13,080 bases of DNA from Lachnospiraceae bacterium (GTDB lineage Bacteria > Bacillota > Clostridia > Lachnospirales > Lachnospiraceae): positions 1 to 13,080 of the forward strand of contig CAAGKE010000193.1 in the NCBI GenBank assembly GCA_900770325.1, read 5' to 3'. The notes under the pieces were generated by a model. The model did no database searches. It was given only the letters and a program-made list of their open reading frames with translations, and had not been told where the DNA came from. Shown piece after piece: positions 6,937 to 13,080 of the stretch. Made by a program: the position numbers and the translations under genes. Numbering within the stretch: position 1 is the first letter of the stretch; every line of letters begins with the position of its first letter.

Positions 6937-6964
6937 TTTACAAATGTTAATTATGTGCTATAAT
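6937..6964 (+). promoter_or_regulatory. Promoter-like pair upstream of murA
   Basis: TTTACA (6937-6942), 16 bases, TATAAT (6959-6964). It lies six bases after the flavin reductase stop and directly abuts the terminator hairpin at 6965-7009, so a transcript from it would meet a terminator within about 40 bases. It may be the murA promoter with early termination, or a chance match in AT-rich DNA. I saw no better murA promoter in 7010-7172. Confidence 0.4.
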
Positions 6965-7009
6965 AAAAAATAGGTTTTTTCTTTTATTGCGGGAAAAACC
7001 GGATTTTTT
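6965..7009 (+). terminator. Terminator of the pyrophosphatase/flavin reductase unit
   Basis: Nested stems: AAAAAAT (6965-6971) with ATTTTTT (7003-7009), and GGTTTTT (6973-6979) with AAAAACC (6994-7000), ending in a run of six T. It lies 34 bases after the flavin reductase stop. Confidence 0.75.
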
Positions 7010-7172
7010 AAGGTGTAAAATGGAAAATCATTTTCTTTTTACATTACATAAATGGACGACAAATCGAAGAAAATAGAGATATAAGAAAAGAGAAAAGCTT
7101 CCGATATCTTTGGGGAAGGATAACGGAAGTAGATTTAGGGGAAAAGTATAAATAAAATTACAGAGGTGTCCT

Positions 7173-8465
7173 ATGGAACAATACATTATTAAGGGTGGCA
7201 ACCCGCTGGTAGGCGAGGTGGATATCAGTGGCGCTAAAAATGCGGCACTGGGTATACTGGCGGCAGCACTTATGACGGATGATACGGTATTGATTGAAAA
7301 CTTACCGGATGTAAGAGATATTAATGTACTGCTGAGTGCCATGTCGGAGATTGGTGTGAAGGTAGAACGTATCACCAGACATGCGGTGCTGATGAACGGA
7401 TCTAATATCGGTGATGTCAGTGTCGATTATGAATATATTAAGAAAATAAGGGCATCTTATTATCTGCTGGGTGCATTGCTTGGAAAGTATAAAAAGGCGG
7501 AGGTTCCGCTTCCGGGCGGATGTAATATCGGCAGCCGTCCCATCGATCTTCATCTGAAGGGCTTTAAGGCACTGGGCGCTAAGGTCAGTATCCGCAATGG
7601 TTCGATCTGTGCGGAGGCGGAGCATTTAACCGGAAGTCATATTTATCTGGATACGGTTTCTGTAGGGGCTACTATTAATATCATGATGGCAGCATCCATG
7701 GCGGAGGGCCGTACGATTATTGAAAATTGCGCCAGAGAACCCCATGTGGTGGATGTAGCCAATTTCCTGAACAGCATGGGTGCGAATATCAAAGGTGCAG
7801 GTACGGATGTGATTCGTATCCGCGGCGTGGAGAAGCTGCATGCTACGGAGTATTCTATCATTCCGGATCAGATCGAGGCAGGCACGTTTATGTTTGCCGC
7901 AGCAGCCACAAAGGGTGATGTGATGGTAAAAAATGTCATCCCGAAGCATCTGGAGGCCACTTCTGCAAAGCTTATGGAGATCGGCTGCGAAGTGGAAGAG
8001 TTTGATAATGCGGTACGGGTGGTTGCGTCGAAGCGTCTGACCAATACGAATGTAAAGACACTTCCCTATCCGGGATATCCTACGGATATGCAGCCTCAGA
8101 TCGGAGTGGCGTTGTCTCTGGCGGCGGGCACCAGTATTGTGACAGAGAGTATTTTTGAAAACCGGTTTAAATATATGGACGAGCTGGCACGGATGGGCGC
8201 CGTTGCCAAGGTGGAAGGAAATACCGCTATTATTACCGGTGTGGAGAAGCTCACGGGAGCCCGCGTAAGCGCACCGGATCTACGGGCAGGAGCTGCGCTG
8301 GTGATCGCAGGACTGGCAGCAGAGGGGATTACCATCGTGGACGATATTGTATATATACAGCGGGGTTACGAGAATTTTGATGAAAAGCTGAGAAGTCTTG
8401 GCGCAGAGATTGAAAAGATCAACAGCGAAAAAGAAGCGCAGAAATTCCGGCTGAGAGTCGGCTGA
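7173..8465 (+). CDS. murA: UDP-N-acetylglucosamine 1-carboxyvinyltransferase
   Basis: A 430-residue cytoplasmic enzyme that moves the enolpyruvyl group of phosphoenolpyruvate onto UDP-GlcNAc, the first committed step of peptidoglycan synthesis. The EPSP synthase-type fold is clear throughout. Key residues are present: K22-N23 in SGAKNAAL, and Cys117 in LPGGCNIGSRPIDLH, the usual fosfomycin-sensitive active-site cysteine. It ends normally with an ENFDEKLRSLGAEIEKI segment. The ATG at 7173 has AGAGGTG at a suitable distance. Firmicutes often have two copies of this enzyme, and I cannot tell which one this is. It is a single-gene unit with a strong terminator 39 bases after the stop. Confidence 0.97.
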   Translation: MEQYIIKGGNPLVGEVDISGAKNAALGILAAALMTDDTVLIENLPDVRDINVLLSAMSEIGVKVERITRHAVLMNGSNIGDVSVDYEYIKKIRASYYLLGALLGKYKKAEVPLPGGCNIGSRPIDLHLKGFKALGAKVSIRNGSICAEAEHLTGSHIYLDTVSVGATINIMMAASMAEGRTIIENCAREPHVVDVANFLNSMGANIKGAGTDVIRIRGVEKLHATEYSIIPDQIEAGTFMFAAAATKGDVMVKNVIPKHLEATSAKLMEIGCEVEEFDNAVRVVASKRLTNTNVKTLPYPGYPTDMQPQIGVALSLAAGTSIVTESIFENRFKYMDELARMGAVAKVEGNTAIITGVEKLTGARVSAPDLRAGAALVIAGLAAEGITIVDDIVYIQRGYENFDEKLRSLGAEIEKINSEKEAQKFRLRVG

Positions 8466-8503
8466 GGAAAAGTGTTTTCGGTCGGATCAGAAGCGTGTGA
8501 AAT

Positions 8504-8555
8504 AAAAAGTCATTATACGTTAATCAGTTTCTGGTTAGGGTATAATGGCTTTTTT
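8504..8555 (+). terminator. Strong terminator of murA
   Basis: AAAAAGTCATTATAC (8504-8518) pairs with GTATAATGGCTTTTT (8540-8554) with one G-T pair. The stem continues inward through TTAATCAG against CTGGTTAG to a three-base TTT loop, giving a stem of more than 20 pairs with one mismatch and two further G-T pairs. It ends in six T, and the A-rich 5' arm makes it potentially bidirectional. Confidence 0.9.
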
Positions 8556-8682
8556 AGCATGAAGCTTCCCGCTGCGCTGGTGTGAAACGCCGTATCCGGG
8601 ATGTGTGTGAAAAGGAACAGGTAAAGATACGGTGAAACGTAATCAGGTAAAGAAAGAAAAGAATTTCAGGACAAAGTCTGAC

Positions 8683-8711
8683 TTGCATTCTGAACTGTGA
8701 AACTTTATAAT
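8683..8711 (+). promoter_or_regulatory. Sigma-A promoter of the hydratase gene
   Basis: TTGCAT (8683-8688), a 17-base spacer and a perfect TATAAT (8706-8711). Transcription would start near 8718, leaving about 70 bases of leader before the ATG at 8788. No operator-like symmetry is obvious around it. Confidence 0.75.
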
Positions 8712-8787
8712 GAAACGTAAGTGCTGTGAAAGAAGTGAATTGTAACTGATTTTGAATTTATATCATAGAATGAGTGGAGGTAACCAT

Positions 8788-11079
8788 ATGATTAAGTTAT
8801 ATGACGGCGGTGTCTATCTGGTAAATGGCACGGATATCGTGGAAGCGAATCAGGATGCCGCGGCGGTTTTGACCAGCAAAACGGGAAGCGCTCCTTCGAA
8901 GGAGGAAGCGGCGAAGAATACCATCGCCTATTCCATTTTAAGGGATCATAATACTTCCGGAAATATGGAAAAGCTGAAAATTAAGTTTGATAAGCTGACT
9001 TCCCATGATATTACTTTTGTGGGGATTATTCAGACAGCCAGAGCATCAGGGCTGGAAAAGTTCCCGATTCCCTATGTACTTACCAATTGTCACAATTCTC
9101 TGTGTGCAGTGGGAGGTACGATCAATGAGGATGATCATATGTTTGGATTAAGCTGCGCAAAGAGATACGGCGGTATCTATGTTCCGCCTCATCAGGCAGT
9201 GATTCACCAGTTTGCCAGAGAGATGCTGGCAGGCGGCGGAAAGATGATCCTGGGATCGGATTCTCATACCCGGTATGGAGCGCTGGGAACGATGGCCATG
9301 GGTGAGGGCGGGCCGGAGCTGGTAAAGCAGCTTCTGTCTCAGACTTATGATATCAATATGCCGGGAGTGATCGGAGTATATCTGACCGGTTCCCCGGTAA
9401 AGGGAGTAGGTCCCCAGGACGTTGCTCTGGCAATTATCGGAGCTGTTTTTGCCAATGGATATGTAAATAATAAGGTTATGGAATTTGTGGGCCCTGGAGT
9501 GGGAAATCTCAGTGCGGATTTCCGGATCGGCGTGGATGTTATGACCACAGAGACCACCTGCCTGTCTTCTATCTGGAAAACAGACGATACCATAAAAGAA
9601 TTTTATGAGATTCATGGAAGAAGGGAAGAGTATAAGGAGCTTCAGCCCGGAGCCGTGACCTATTATGACGGAATGGTCTATGTGGATCTGAGTGAGATCA
9701 GACCCATGATCGCCATGCCCTTCCACCCCAGCAATACCTATACCATCGAAGAGCTGAAGGAAAACCTGATGGATATCCTGGATGATGTGGAAAAACGGGC
9801 GAAGGTGAGCCTGGACGGTGCTGTGGACTTTACGCTGAAGGATAAAGTACATAACGGACAGCTTTATGTGGATCAGGGAATCATTGCCGGCTGCGCGGGC
9901 GGCGGCTTTGAAAATATCTGTGATGCGGCGGATATCCTGAAGGGCAGATTTATCGGAAATGATGAATTCACCCTGAGCATTTATCCGGCCAGCACCCCGA
10001 TCTATATGGAGCTTGCAAAAAATGGTAAGCTGGCGGATCTGATCCAGTCCGGAGCAGTGGTAAAGACCGCCTTCTGCGGCCCCTGCTTTGGCGCAGGTGA
10101 TACACCGGCGAACAATGGTTTCAGCATCCGTCATTCCACCCGGAACTTCCCGAACCGGGAGGGTTCCAAGCTGCAGAGCGGACAGATCGCATCTGTTGCA
10201 TTGATGGATGCCCGTTCCATTGCTGCTACAGCAGCCAATAAAGGATATCTGACTGCTGCCACAGAAGTGGATGCAGACTTTACGAAACCGAAATATTTCT
10301 TTGACCAGGCCATTTATGCCAACCGTGTATTTGACAGCAAGGGTGTGGCAGATCCGTCTGTGGAAATTAAGATGGGACCGAATATTAAGGACTGGCCCGC
10401 TATGTGCGAATTGCCGGAGCATATGATTCTGAAGGTGGTTTCTGAGATCCACGATCCCGTGACTACTACGGATGAACTGATTCCTTCCGGTGAGACCTCC
10501 TCCTACCGCTCCAATCCCCTGGGGCTGGCTGAATTTACTCTGTCAAGAAAGGATCCTGCCTATGTGGGGCTGGCAAAAGAGGTTCAGAAAGCGCAGAAGG
10601 CGATAGAAGCAGGCAATTGTCCGGCGGAGGTGCTGCCGGAGCTGAAACCGGTATTCCAGGCGATCCATATCTTATATCCGGATGTGGACAGGGCGAATGT
10701 GGGTGTTGGTTCCACCATTTTTGCTGTGAAGCCGGGAGACGGTTCTGCCCGTGAGCAGGCGGCTTCCTGCCAGAAGGTGCTGGGAGGCTGGGCAAACATT
10801 GCCAACAGTTATGCCACCAAGCGTTACCGCTCCAATCTGATCAACTGGGGTATGCTTCCCTTCCTGATCGATGAAGGAGAGCTTCCTTTCGCCAATAAGG
10901 ATTATCTGTTCCTGCCGGGAATACGTAAAGCCGTGGAAGAAAAGGCTTCACAGGTAAAGGCATATGTGATCAGGGACGGCGCAATGAAGGAATTTACGCT
11001 TCGCCTGGGAGAAATGACGGACGATGAGCGCCAGATCATTCTGGATGGATGCCTGATAAACTATAATCGTGTAAAATAA
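8788..11079 (+). CDS. Aconitase-family hydratase (4Fe-4S), divergent
   Basis: The start is placed at the ATG at 8788, seven bases after GTGGAGG, giving 763 residues; a TTG at 8752 extends the frame but has no ribosome site. Family features in order: GSDSHTRYG (D158, S159, H160); the first cluster cysteine C369 in AGCAGGGFENI; CGPC (C430, C433); the substrate-binding STRNFPNREGS (R452, R457); and the swivel-domain loop GDGSAREQAAS (S653, R655). These fit an iron-sulfur hydro-lyase of the aconitase superfamily acting on a tricarboxylate or similar acid. The first cysteine motif differs from the SCTNS of classical aconitases, and the second serine of the SSRE loop is Ala654, so the substrate may not be citrate. 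No citrate synthase or isocitrate dehydrogenase is adjacent. The family is certain; the exact reaction is not. Confidence 0.93.
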   Translation: MIKLYDGGVYLVNGTDIVEANQDAAAVLTSKTGSAPSKEEAAKNTIAYSILRDHNTSGNMEKLKIKFDKLTSHDITFVGIIQTARASGLEKFPIPYVLTNCHNSLCAVGGTINEDDHMFGLSCAKRYGGIYVPPHQAVIHQFAREMLAGGGKMILGSDSHTRYGALGTMAMGEGGPELVKQLLSQTYDINMPGVIGVYLTGSPVKGVGPQDVALAIIGAVFANGYVNNKVMEFVGPGVGNLSADFRIGVDVMTTETTCLSSIWKTDDTIKEFYEIHGRREEYKELQPGAVTYYDGMVYVDLSEIRPMIAMPFHPSNTYTIEELKENLMDILDDVEKRAKVSLDGAVDFTLKDKVHNGQLYVDQGIIAGCAGGGFENICDAADILKGRFIGNDEFTLSIYPASTPIYMELAKNGKLADLIQSGAVVKTAFCGPCFGAGDTPANNGFSIRHSTRNFPNREGSKLQSGQIASVALMDARSIAATAANKGYLTAATEVDADFTKPKYFFDQAIYANRVFDSKGVADPSVEIKMGPNIKDWPAMCELPEHMILKVVSEIHDPVTTTDELIPSGETSSYRSNPLGLAEFTLSRKDPAYVGLAKEVQKAQKAIEAGNCPAEVLPELKPVFQAIHILYPDVDRANVGVGSTIFAVKPGDGSAREQAASCQKVLGGWANIANSYATKRYRSNLINWGMLPFLIDEGELPFANKDYLFLPGIRKAVEEKASQVKAYVIRDGAMKEFTLRLGEMTDDERQIILDGCLINYNRVK

Positions 11080-11156
11080 AAGAAAACACGCAGCCCTTCA
11101 GAGGGCAGGCTCTGTGCATCGCGAAGCGTGTTAGTGTGAACAACGTGAAAAGTAAC

Positions 11157-11192
11157 GGTTTACGGGATTCACGAGGTTTACGGGATTCATGA
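11157..11192. repeat. Tandem 18-base repeat
   Basis: GGTTTACGGGATTCACGA (11157-11174) is followed at once by the same sequence with one change, C to T (11175-11192). Function unknown; it may be a replication-slippage product. Confidence 0.8.
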
Positions 11193-11220
11193 TTATCTAA
11201 ACAGAGAAGAGACAAAATAG

Positions 11221-11265
11221 AAAGCCGCTGTGGAATGGGTTTAAAACTGCTTCTTCAGCGGCTTT
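11221..11265 (+). terminator. Terminator-like hairpin after the hydratase gene
   Basis: AAAGCCGCTG (11221-11230) pairs perfectly with CAGCGGCTTT (11256-11265), and the stem can extend inward through GAA/TTC. The T tail is short, so its efficiency is uncertain. It is 141 bases after the hydratase stop and could end that transcript. Confidence 0.55.
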
Positions 11266-11268
11266 CCT

Positions 11269-11299
11269 GGTTACTGTTCATGTACCGCTGTTCCTCGAG
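11269..11299. repeat. Second copy of the 31-base dispersed repeat
   Basis: It begins GGTTACTGTTCATGTACC and ends CTGTTCCTCGAG, matching 4103-4133 with two differences in 31. The first dozen bases also match the core of the 33-base units at 12950-13015. It starts three bases after a terminator-like hairpin. Confidence 0.7.
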
Positions 11300-11438
11300 T
11301 GTACTTCCGGCTCTTAACCGGTGAGCTCCAGCTTCGTCTTAACGGCGGGAGTCTTATCTTCTTTCAAGATAAATGTCTAATAAATCAGAGAATAGAAAAA
11401 ACGAAATTAGAATATACTGAAAAAATAAAAGAAAAAAC

Positions 11439-11467
11439 TTGACAAAAAGAAAAAAGAATGATAATAT
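11439..11467 (+). promoter_or_regulatory. Near-consensus sigma-A promoter with no intact gene downstream
   Basis: A perfect TTGACA (11439-11444), a 17-base spacer, and TAATAT (11462-11467). Transcription would begin near 11474. This has the best -35 box in the window, yet no ORF of more than about 40 codons lies before the terminator at 12023-12059. Confidence 0.7.
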
Positions 11468-11597
11468 ACAGATAACAAGAAACACCGAAGCTAATAAGCA
11501 TAAACAAATGTGAGTTGGCTGAAGAACCTGGTGTTATTGATTACAATAGATTTTCTTATTATCATTTGAAAATCAGAAAGAATGGAGGTAGAGTCCA

Positions 11598-11669
11598 ATG
11601 GACATTTCGGAAAATTGTAATCAGTATAACAGTGGTAAAATGAAAGGTTCCTGCGGACAAGCCTTTTAA
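11598..11669 (+). CDS. Short ORF of 23 codons with a good ribosome site
   Basis: ATG at 11598 has GGAGGT at 11584-11589, eight bases upstream, and reads MDISENCNQYNSGKMKGSCG followed by QAF and a TAA. It has two cysteines and no hydrophobic segment. The start codon lies in a small GTCC/GGAC stem. It could be a genuine small peptide, a leader peptide, or the N-terminus of a frameshifted gene. No family recognised. Confidence 0.4.
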   Translation: MDISENCNQYNSGKMKGSCGQAF

Positions 11670-12010
11670 ACCAGTTTTCTTAGAAGTCGAATTTATCGAT
11701 CATCGGAGTGGAGTTTCAGAGAACAGGAAAAAGCACCTTCATTTGTTATATTGATGATTTACCACAGCCTTGTAAAAGATGTTGAACACATAAGAGATTA
11801 ATGAAAGAATAAAGTTTCATGATTTTTTAAAATTCAATTAGACAGAAAGGTGAAAATGATATCGTTTCAGCGGTTTGTAAAGAAAGACCCTGAAAGAAAT
11901 ATATGAAAGAATACATATATCAAATAATGCAGGATATTGAAAAATATCTTAATGATATATAGCAGGAAAATATCCCTCCGATTTATTACATATTAAAACC
12001 GAATAATTAA
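11598..12010 (+). pseudogene. Possible remnant of a decayed gene
   Basis: After the ribosome site and ATG at 11598, protein-like stretches follow in shifting frames. One frame is open at 11644-11751 and reads KVPADKPFKPVFLEVEFIDH; the next is open at 11684-11782 and includes GVEFQRTGKSTFICYIDD and ends QPCKRC. Further downstream, in the latter frame, KEYIYQIMQDIEKYLNDI (from 11903) meets a TAG at 11960 and continues as QENIPPIYYILKPNN to a TAA at 12008. The order and composition suggest one or two AT-rich genes broken by indels and stops. The original function is not recognised, and chance ORFs in AT-rich DNA remain possible. Confidence 0.3.
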
Positions 12011-12022
12011 ATAAGACCATAG

Positions 12023-12059
12023 AAAAATAAGAGCTGCGAAGACTGCAGTTCTTATTTTT
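12023..12059. terminator. Bidirectional terminator between convergent units
   Basis: AAAAATAAGAGCTGC (12023-12037) pairs with GCAGTTCTTATTTTT (12045-12059) with a single G-T pair and a 7-base loop. T runs stand on both strands, so it can end the AT-rich plus-strand transcript and the minus-strand kinase gene, whose stop is eight bases away. Confidence 0.85.
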
Positions 12060-12066
12060 GTGAATC

Positions 12067-12918
12067 TCATTTTTGTGCAGAATGGCAGCTTTCCATAGTG
12101 CGCATCAGGGAAGGCAGTGTAGTCTCAAAGTCCACACCGTAGCGGCGGGAAACAGGATTGTCGCTGGTGGCCTGGACAGTATCTTTTACATAGTCACAGG
12201 CGGTTTTGAGAGCATCAAAAAGGTTCAGATCGTTTTCCAGTCCGCCCAGCAGGGTGCTGGCGAAGATATCTCCGGTGCCGTGATAGCTGGCCGGCAGCTT
12301 TTCTGTATCGTAGGAAAAAGTGCTGCCTGTAGAACAGTCTCTTCCCAAAACACCGATCCGGTCGGGAGCGGGAGAATATCCGGTAAGAACAATATAACGG
12401 GGACCCAATGGGGAAAGTTCATCCAGCAGCTCCCTAAGCCATGCTTCATCCGGATGCTCCTGATAGGGGATTCCGGTGAGGAGGGCAGCTTCTGTCAGGT
12501 TTGGTACAATGAGGTCGGCTTTGCTGCACAGAAGCTTCATTTTTCCTGCAAAAGAGGGATCGAAGCCGGCATACAGCCGTCCATAGTCTCCCATGACAGG
12601 ATCTACAAAAACAAGTGTATTTTTCTTCCGGAAGCGTTCCAGAAAAGCACAGACCAGTTCAACCTGGCGGGCAGAGGCCAGATAACCGGTATAGATTGCT
12701 TCAAAATCAAAACCCTCCTTTGCCCAGTGATCGGTAATGGAGGTCATCTGCTCTGTCAGATCGATGAAGGCAGGATTCTGGAACATGGTATGGGTCGATA
12801 GCACTGCAGTGGGCAGAATGGCGGTCTCCAGACCCATGGCAGACAGAATAGGAAGTGCCACGGTAAGAGAACATTTTCCGATACAGGAAATATCCTGAAT
12901 GGTAACAATACGTTTCAT
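12067..12918 (-). CDS. pdxY: Pyridoxine/pyridoxamine kinase (PdxY-like)
   Basis: A 283-residue cytoplasmic kinase of the ribokinase superfamily that phosphorylates pyridoxal or related B6 vitamers with ATP in PLP salvage. The N-terminus MKRIVTIQDISCIGKCSLTV and the stretch ending STHTMFQNP are typical of the family. VDPVMGD is at 105-111, PNLTEA at 139-144, and the anion-hole/catalytic motif GTGD at 214-217, with D217 as the base. Length is normal. The start is set at the ATG at 12918-12916 because GGAGG (complement of 12927-12931) lies eight bases upstream; a TTG at 12933 extends the frame by five codons but has no ribosome site. Several Firmicute enzymes of this group prefer other pyrimidine or B6 substrates, so the exact vitamer is not certain. 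Confidence 0.93.
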   Translation of the reverse strand: MKRIVTIQDISCIGKCSLTVALPILSAMGLETAILPTAVLSTHTMFQNPAFIDLTEQMTSITDHWAKEGFDFEAIYTGYLASARQVELVCAFLERFRKKNTLVFVDPVMGDYGRLYAGFDPSFAGKMKLLCSKADLIVPNLTEAALLTGIPYQEHPDEAWLRELLDELSPLGPRYIVLTGYSPAPDRIGVLGRDCSTGSTFSYDTEKLPASYHGTGDIFASTLLGGLENDLNLFDALKTACDYVKDTVQATSDNPVSRRYGVDFETTLPSLMRTMESCHSAQK

Positions 12919-12949
12919 GGTAAATACCTCCAATTATAGAGATTGTCAG

Positions 12950-13015
12950 GTTGCTGTTCAGATGAATCCTCAGGACGACGCTGTTACTGTTCAGGTGCAT
13001 CCCCAGGACGACGTT
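12950..13015. repeat. Two tandem 33-base units of the dispersed repeat family
   Basis: Unit one (12950-12982) and unit two (12983-13015) share the pattern GTT-CTGTTCAG-TG, then TCC-CAGGACGACG. A third copy is at 1679-1711, nearer to unit two. There is no spacer between the units, so this is not a CRISPR array. It lies 32 bases upstream of the pdxY start. The last 65 bases of the window (13016-13080) show no recognisable gene. Confidence 0.7.
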
Positions 13016-13080
13016 TCGAAACAGGCGTACATCTCACGGAAACGGGACAACGCTTCGATGAACTAACCGCCAACTTCAAC

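Larger units (their letters stand above)
8466..8787 (+). other. Spacer between murA and the hydratase gene
   Basis: Contains the murA terminator (8504-8555) and the hydratase promoter (8683-8711). The 120 bases between them show only loosely repeated GTGAAA(C) words and no ORF with a ribosome site. A leader of about 70 bases precedes the hydratase start. Confidence 0.7.
11474..12059 (+). ncRNA. Candidate AT-rich transcript of about 585 bases, possible non-coding RNA
   Basis: Bounded by the promoter at 11439-11467 and the terminator at 12023-12059. The leader can fold: AACACC (11481-11486) with GGTGTT (11530-11535), inside it AGCTAA (11489-11494) with TTGGCT (11515-11520), then GATTTTC (11549-11555) with GAAAATC (11568-11574). 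I do not recognise a known RNA family, and checked for no-match features of tmRNA, SRP RNA and common riboswitches only by memory. A decayed protein gene is the competing reading. Confidence 0.3.
11080..12066. other. Long region without an intact gene
   Basis: The first part holds a folded segment just after the hydratase stop (AACACGC at 11085-11091 with GCGTGTT at 11126-11132, and an inner GCCCT/AGGGC hairpin), an 18-base tandem repeat, a terminator-like hairpin, a dispersed repeat copy and a perfect 7-base hairpin (TTATCTT 11354-11360 with AAGATAA 11366-11372). From about 11370 it becomes very AT-rich, with a promoter, a structured leader, a short ORF, fragments in several frames and a terminator. 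By hand count only 48 of 180 bases at 11821-12000 are G or C. Confidence 0.7.

Noticed and set aside
8752..8787. Upstream TTG start for the hydratase
   Set aside because: No ribosome site before it, whereas the ATG at 8788 has GTGGAGG at ideal spacing and matches the usual N-terminus MIKLYDGG.
9148..10452. Minus-strand 434-codon open frame
   Set aside because: Lies wholly inside the hydratase gene on the other strand, His/Cys-rich antisense composition, no ribosome site or recognisable family.
12073..12801. Plus-strand 242-codon frame antisense to the B6 kinase
   Set aside because: Shadow of a conserved gene; no promoter or ribosome site.
12933..12938. TATAAT on the minus strand just upstream of pdxY
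   Set aside because: It nearly overlaps the ribosome binding site, so a transcript would start inside that site; no good -35 box at 16-18 bases.
12950..13015. CRISPR-like repeats
   Set aside because: Two 33-base units are directly adjacent with no spacer between them, they differ from each other, and the same unit occurs singly elsewhere; no cas gene.

Overview
The window looks like chromosomal DNA from an anaerobic Firmicute, most likely of the class Clostridia and probably Lachnospiraceae. This rests on protein character (a CBS/DRTGG family II pyrophosphatase, a clostridial-type aconitase-family hydratase, a two-motif flavin reductase, PdxY-like kinase), on strong AGGAGG-type ribosome binding sites, on moderate G+C in genes with very AT-rich spacers, and on sigma-A type promoters paired with U-tailed terminators. 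No rRNA, tRNA, CRISPR array, phage gene or transposase is visible.

Layout. Minus strand, 1-1581: a secreted serine hydrolase with a class A beta-lactamase-like fold, followed after a 33-base gap by the first five codons of another minus-strand gene that leaves the window. Plus strand, 1788-11079: cobO (corrinoid adenosyltransferase); an AT-rich spacer with small doubtful ORFs ending at a terminator; deoB (phosphopentomutase) behind its own promoter; a two-gene unit of a CBS/DRTGG manganese-dependent pyrophosphatase and a flavin reductase with an odd charged, repeat-built N-terminal extension; murA (first committed step of peptidoglycan synthesis); and a divergent aconitase-family hydratase with its own promoter. 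A 987-base stretch (11080-12066) follows with repeats and an AT-rich transcription unit that has a near-consensus promoter and a terminator but no intact ORF. On the minus strand, 12067-12918, is a pyridoxine/pyridoxamine kinase.

The genes are mostly housekeeping and do not form one pathway: cobalamin cofactor activation, nucleoside catabolism, pyrophosphate removal, flavin-linked reduction, wall synthesis, a hydro-lyase, and vitamin B6 salvage. Only the pyrophosphatase and flavin reductase are tightly coupled. Most other boundaries carry recognisable promoters or terminators.

What stands out is the spacer DNA. At least two related families of short repeats built on a GTTACTGTTCA core lie at four gene borders. 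One copy is bounded by inverted ends and 10-base direct repeats, like a miniature insertion. The promoter-to-terminator unit at 11439-12059 is the best candidate for something undescribed, either a structured RNA or a decayed AT-rich gene. I cannot decide between these from sequence alone, and I do not see a complete new multi-gene system.
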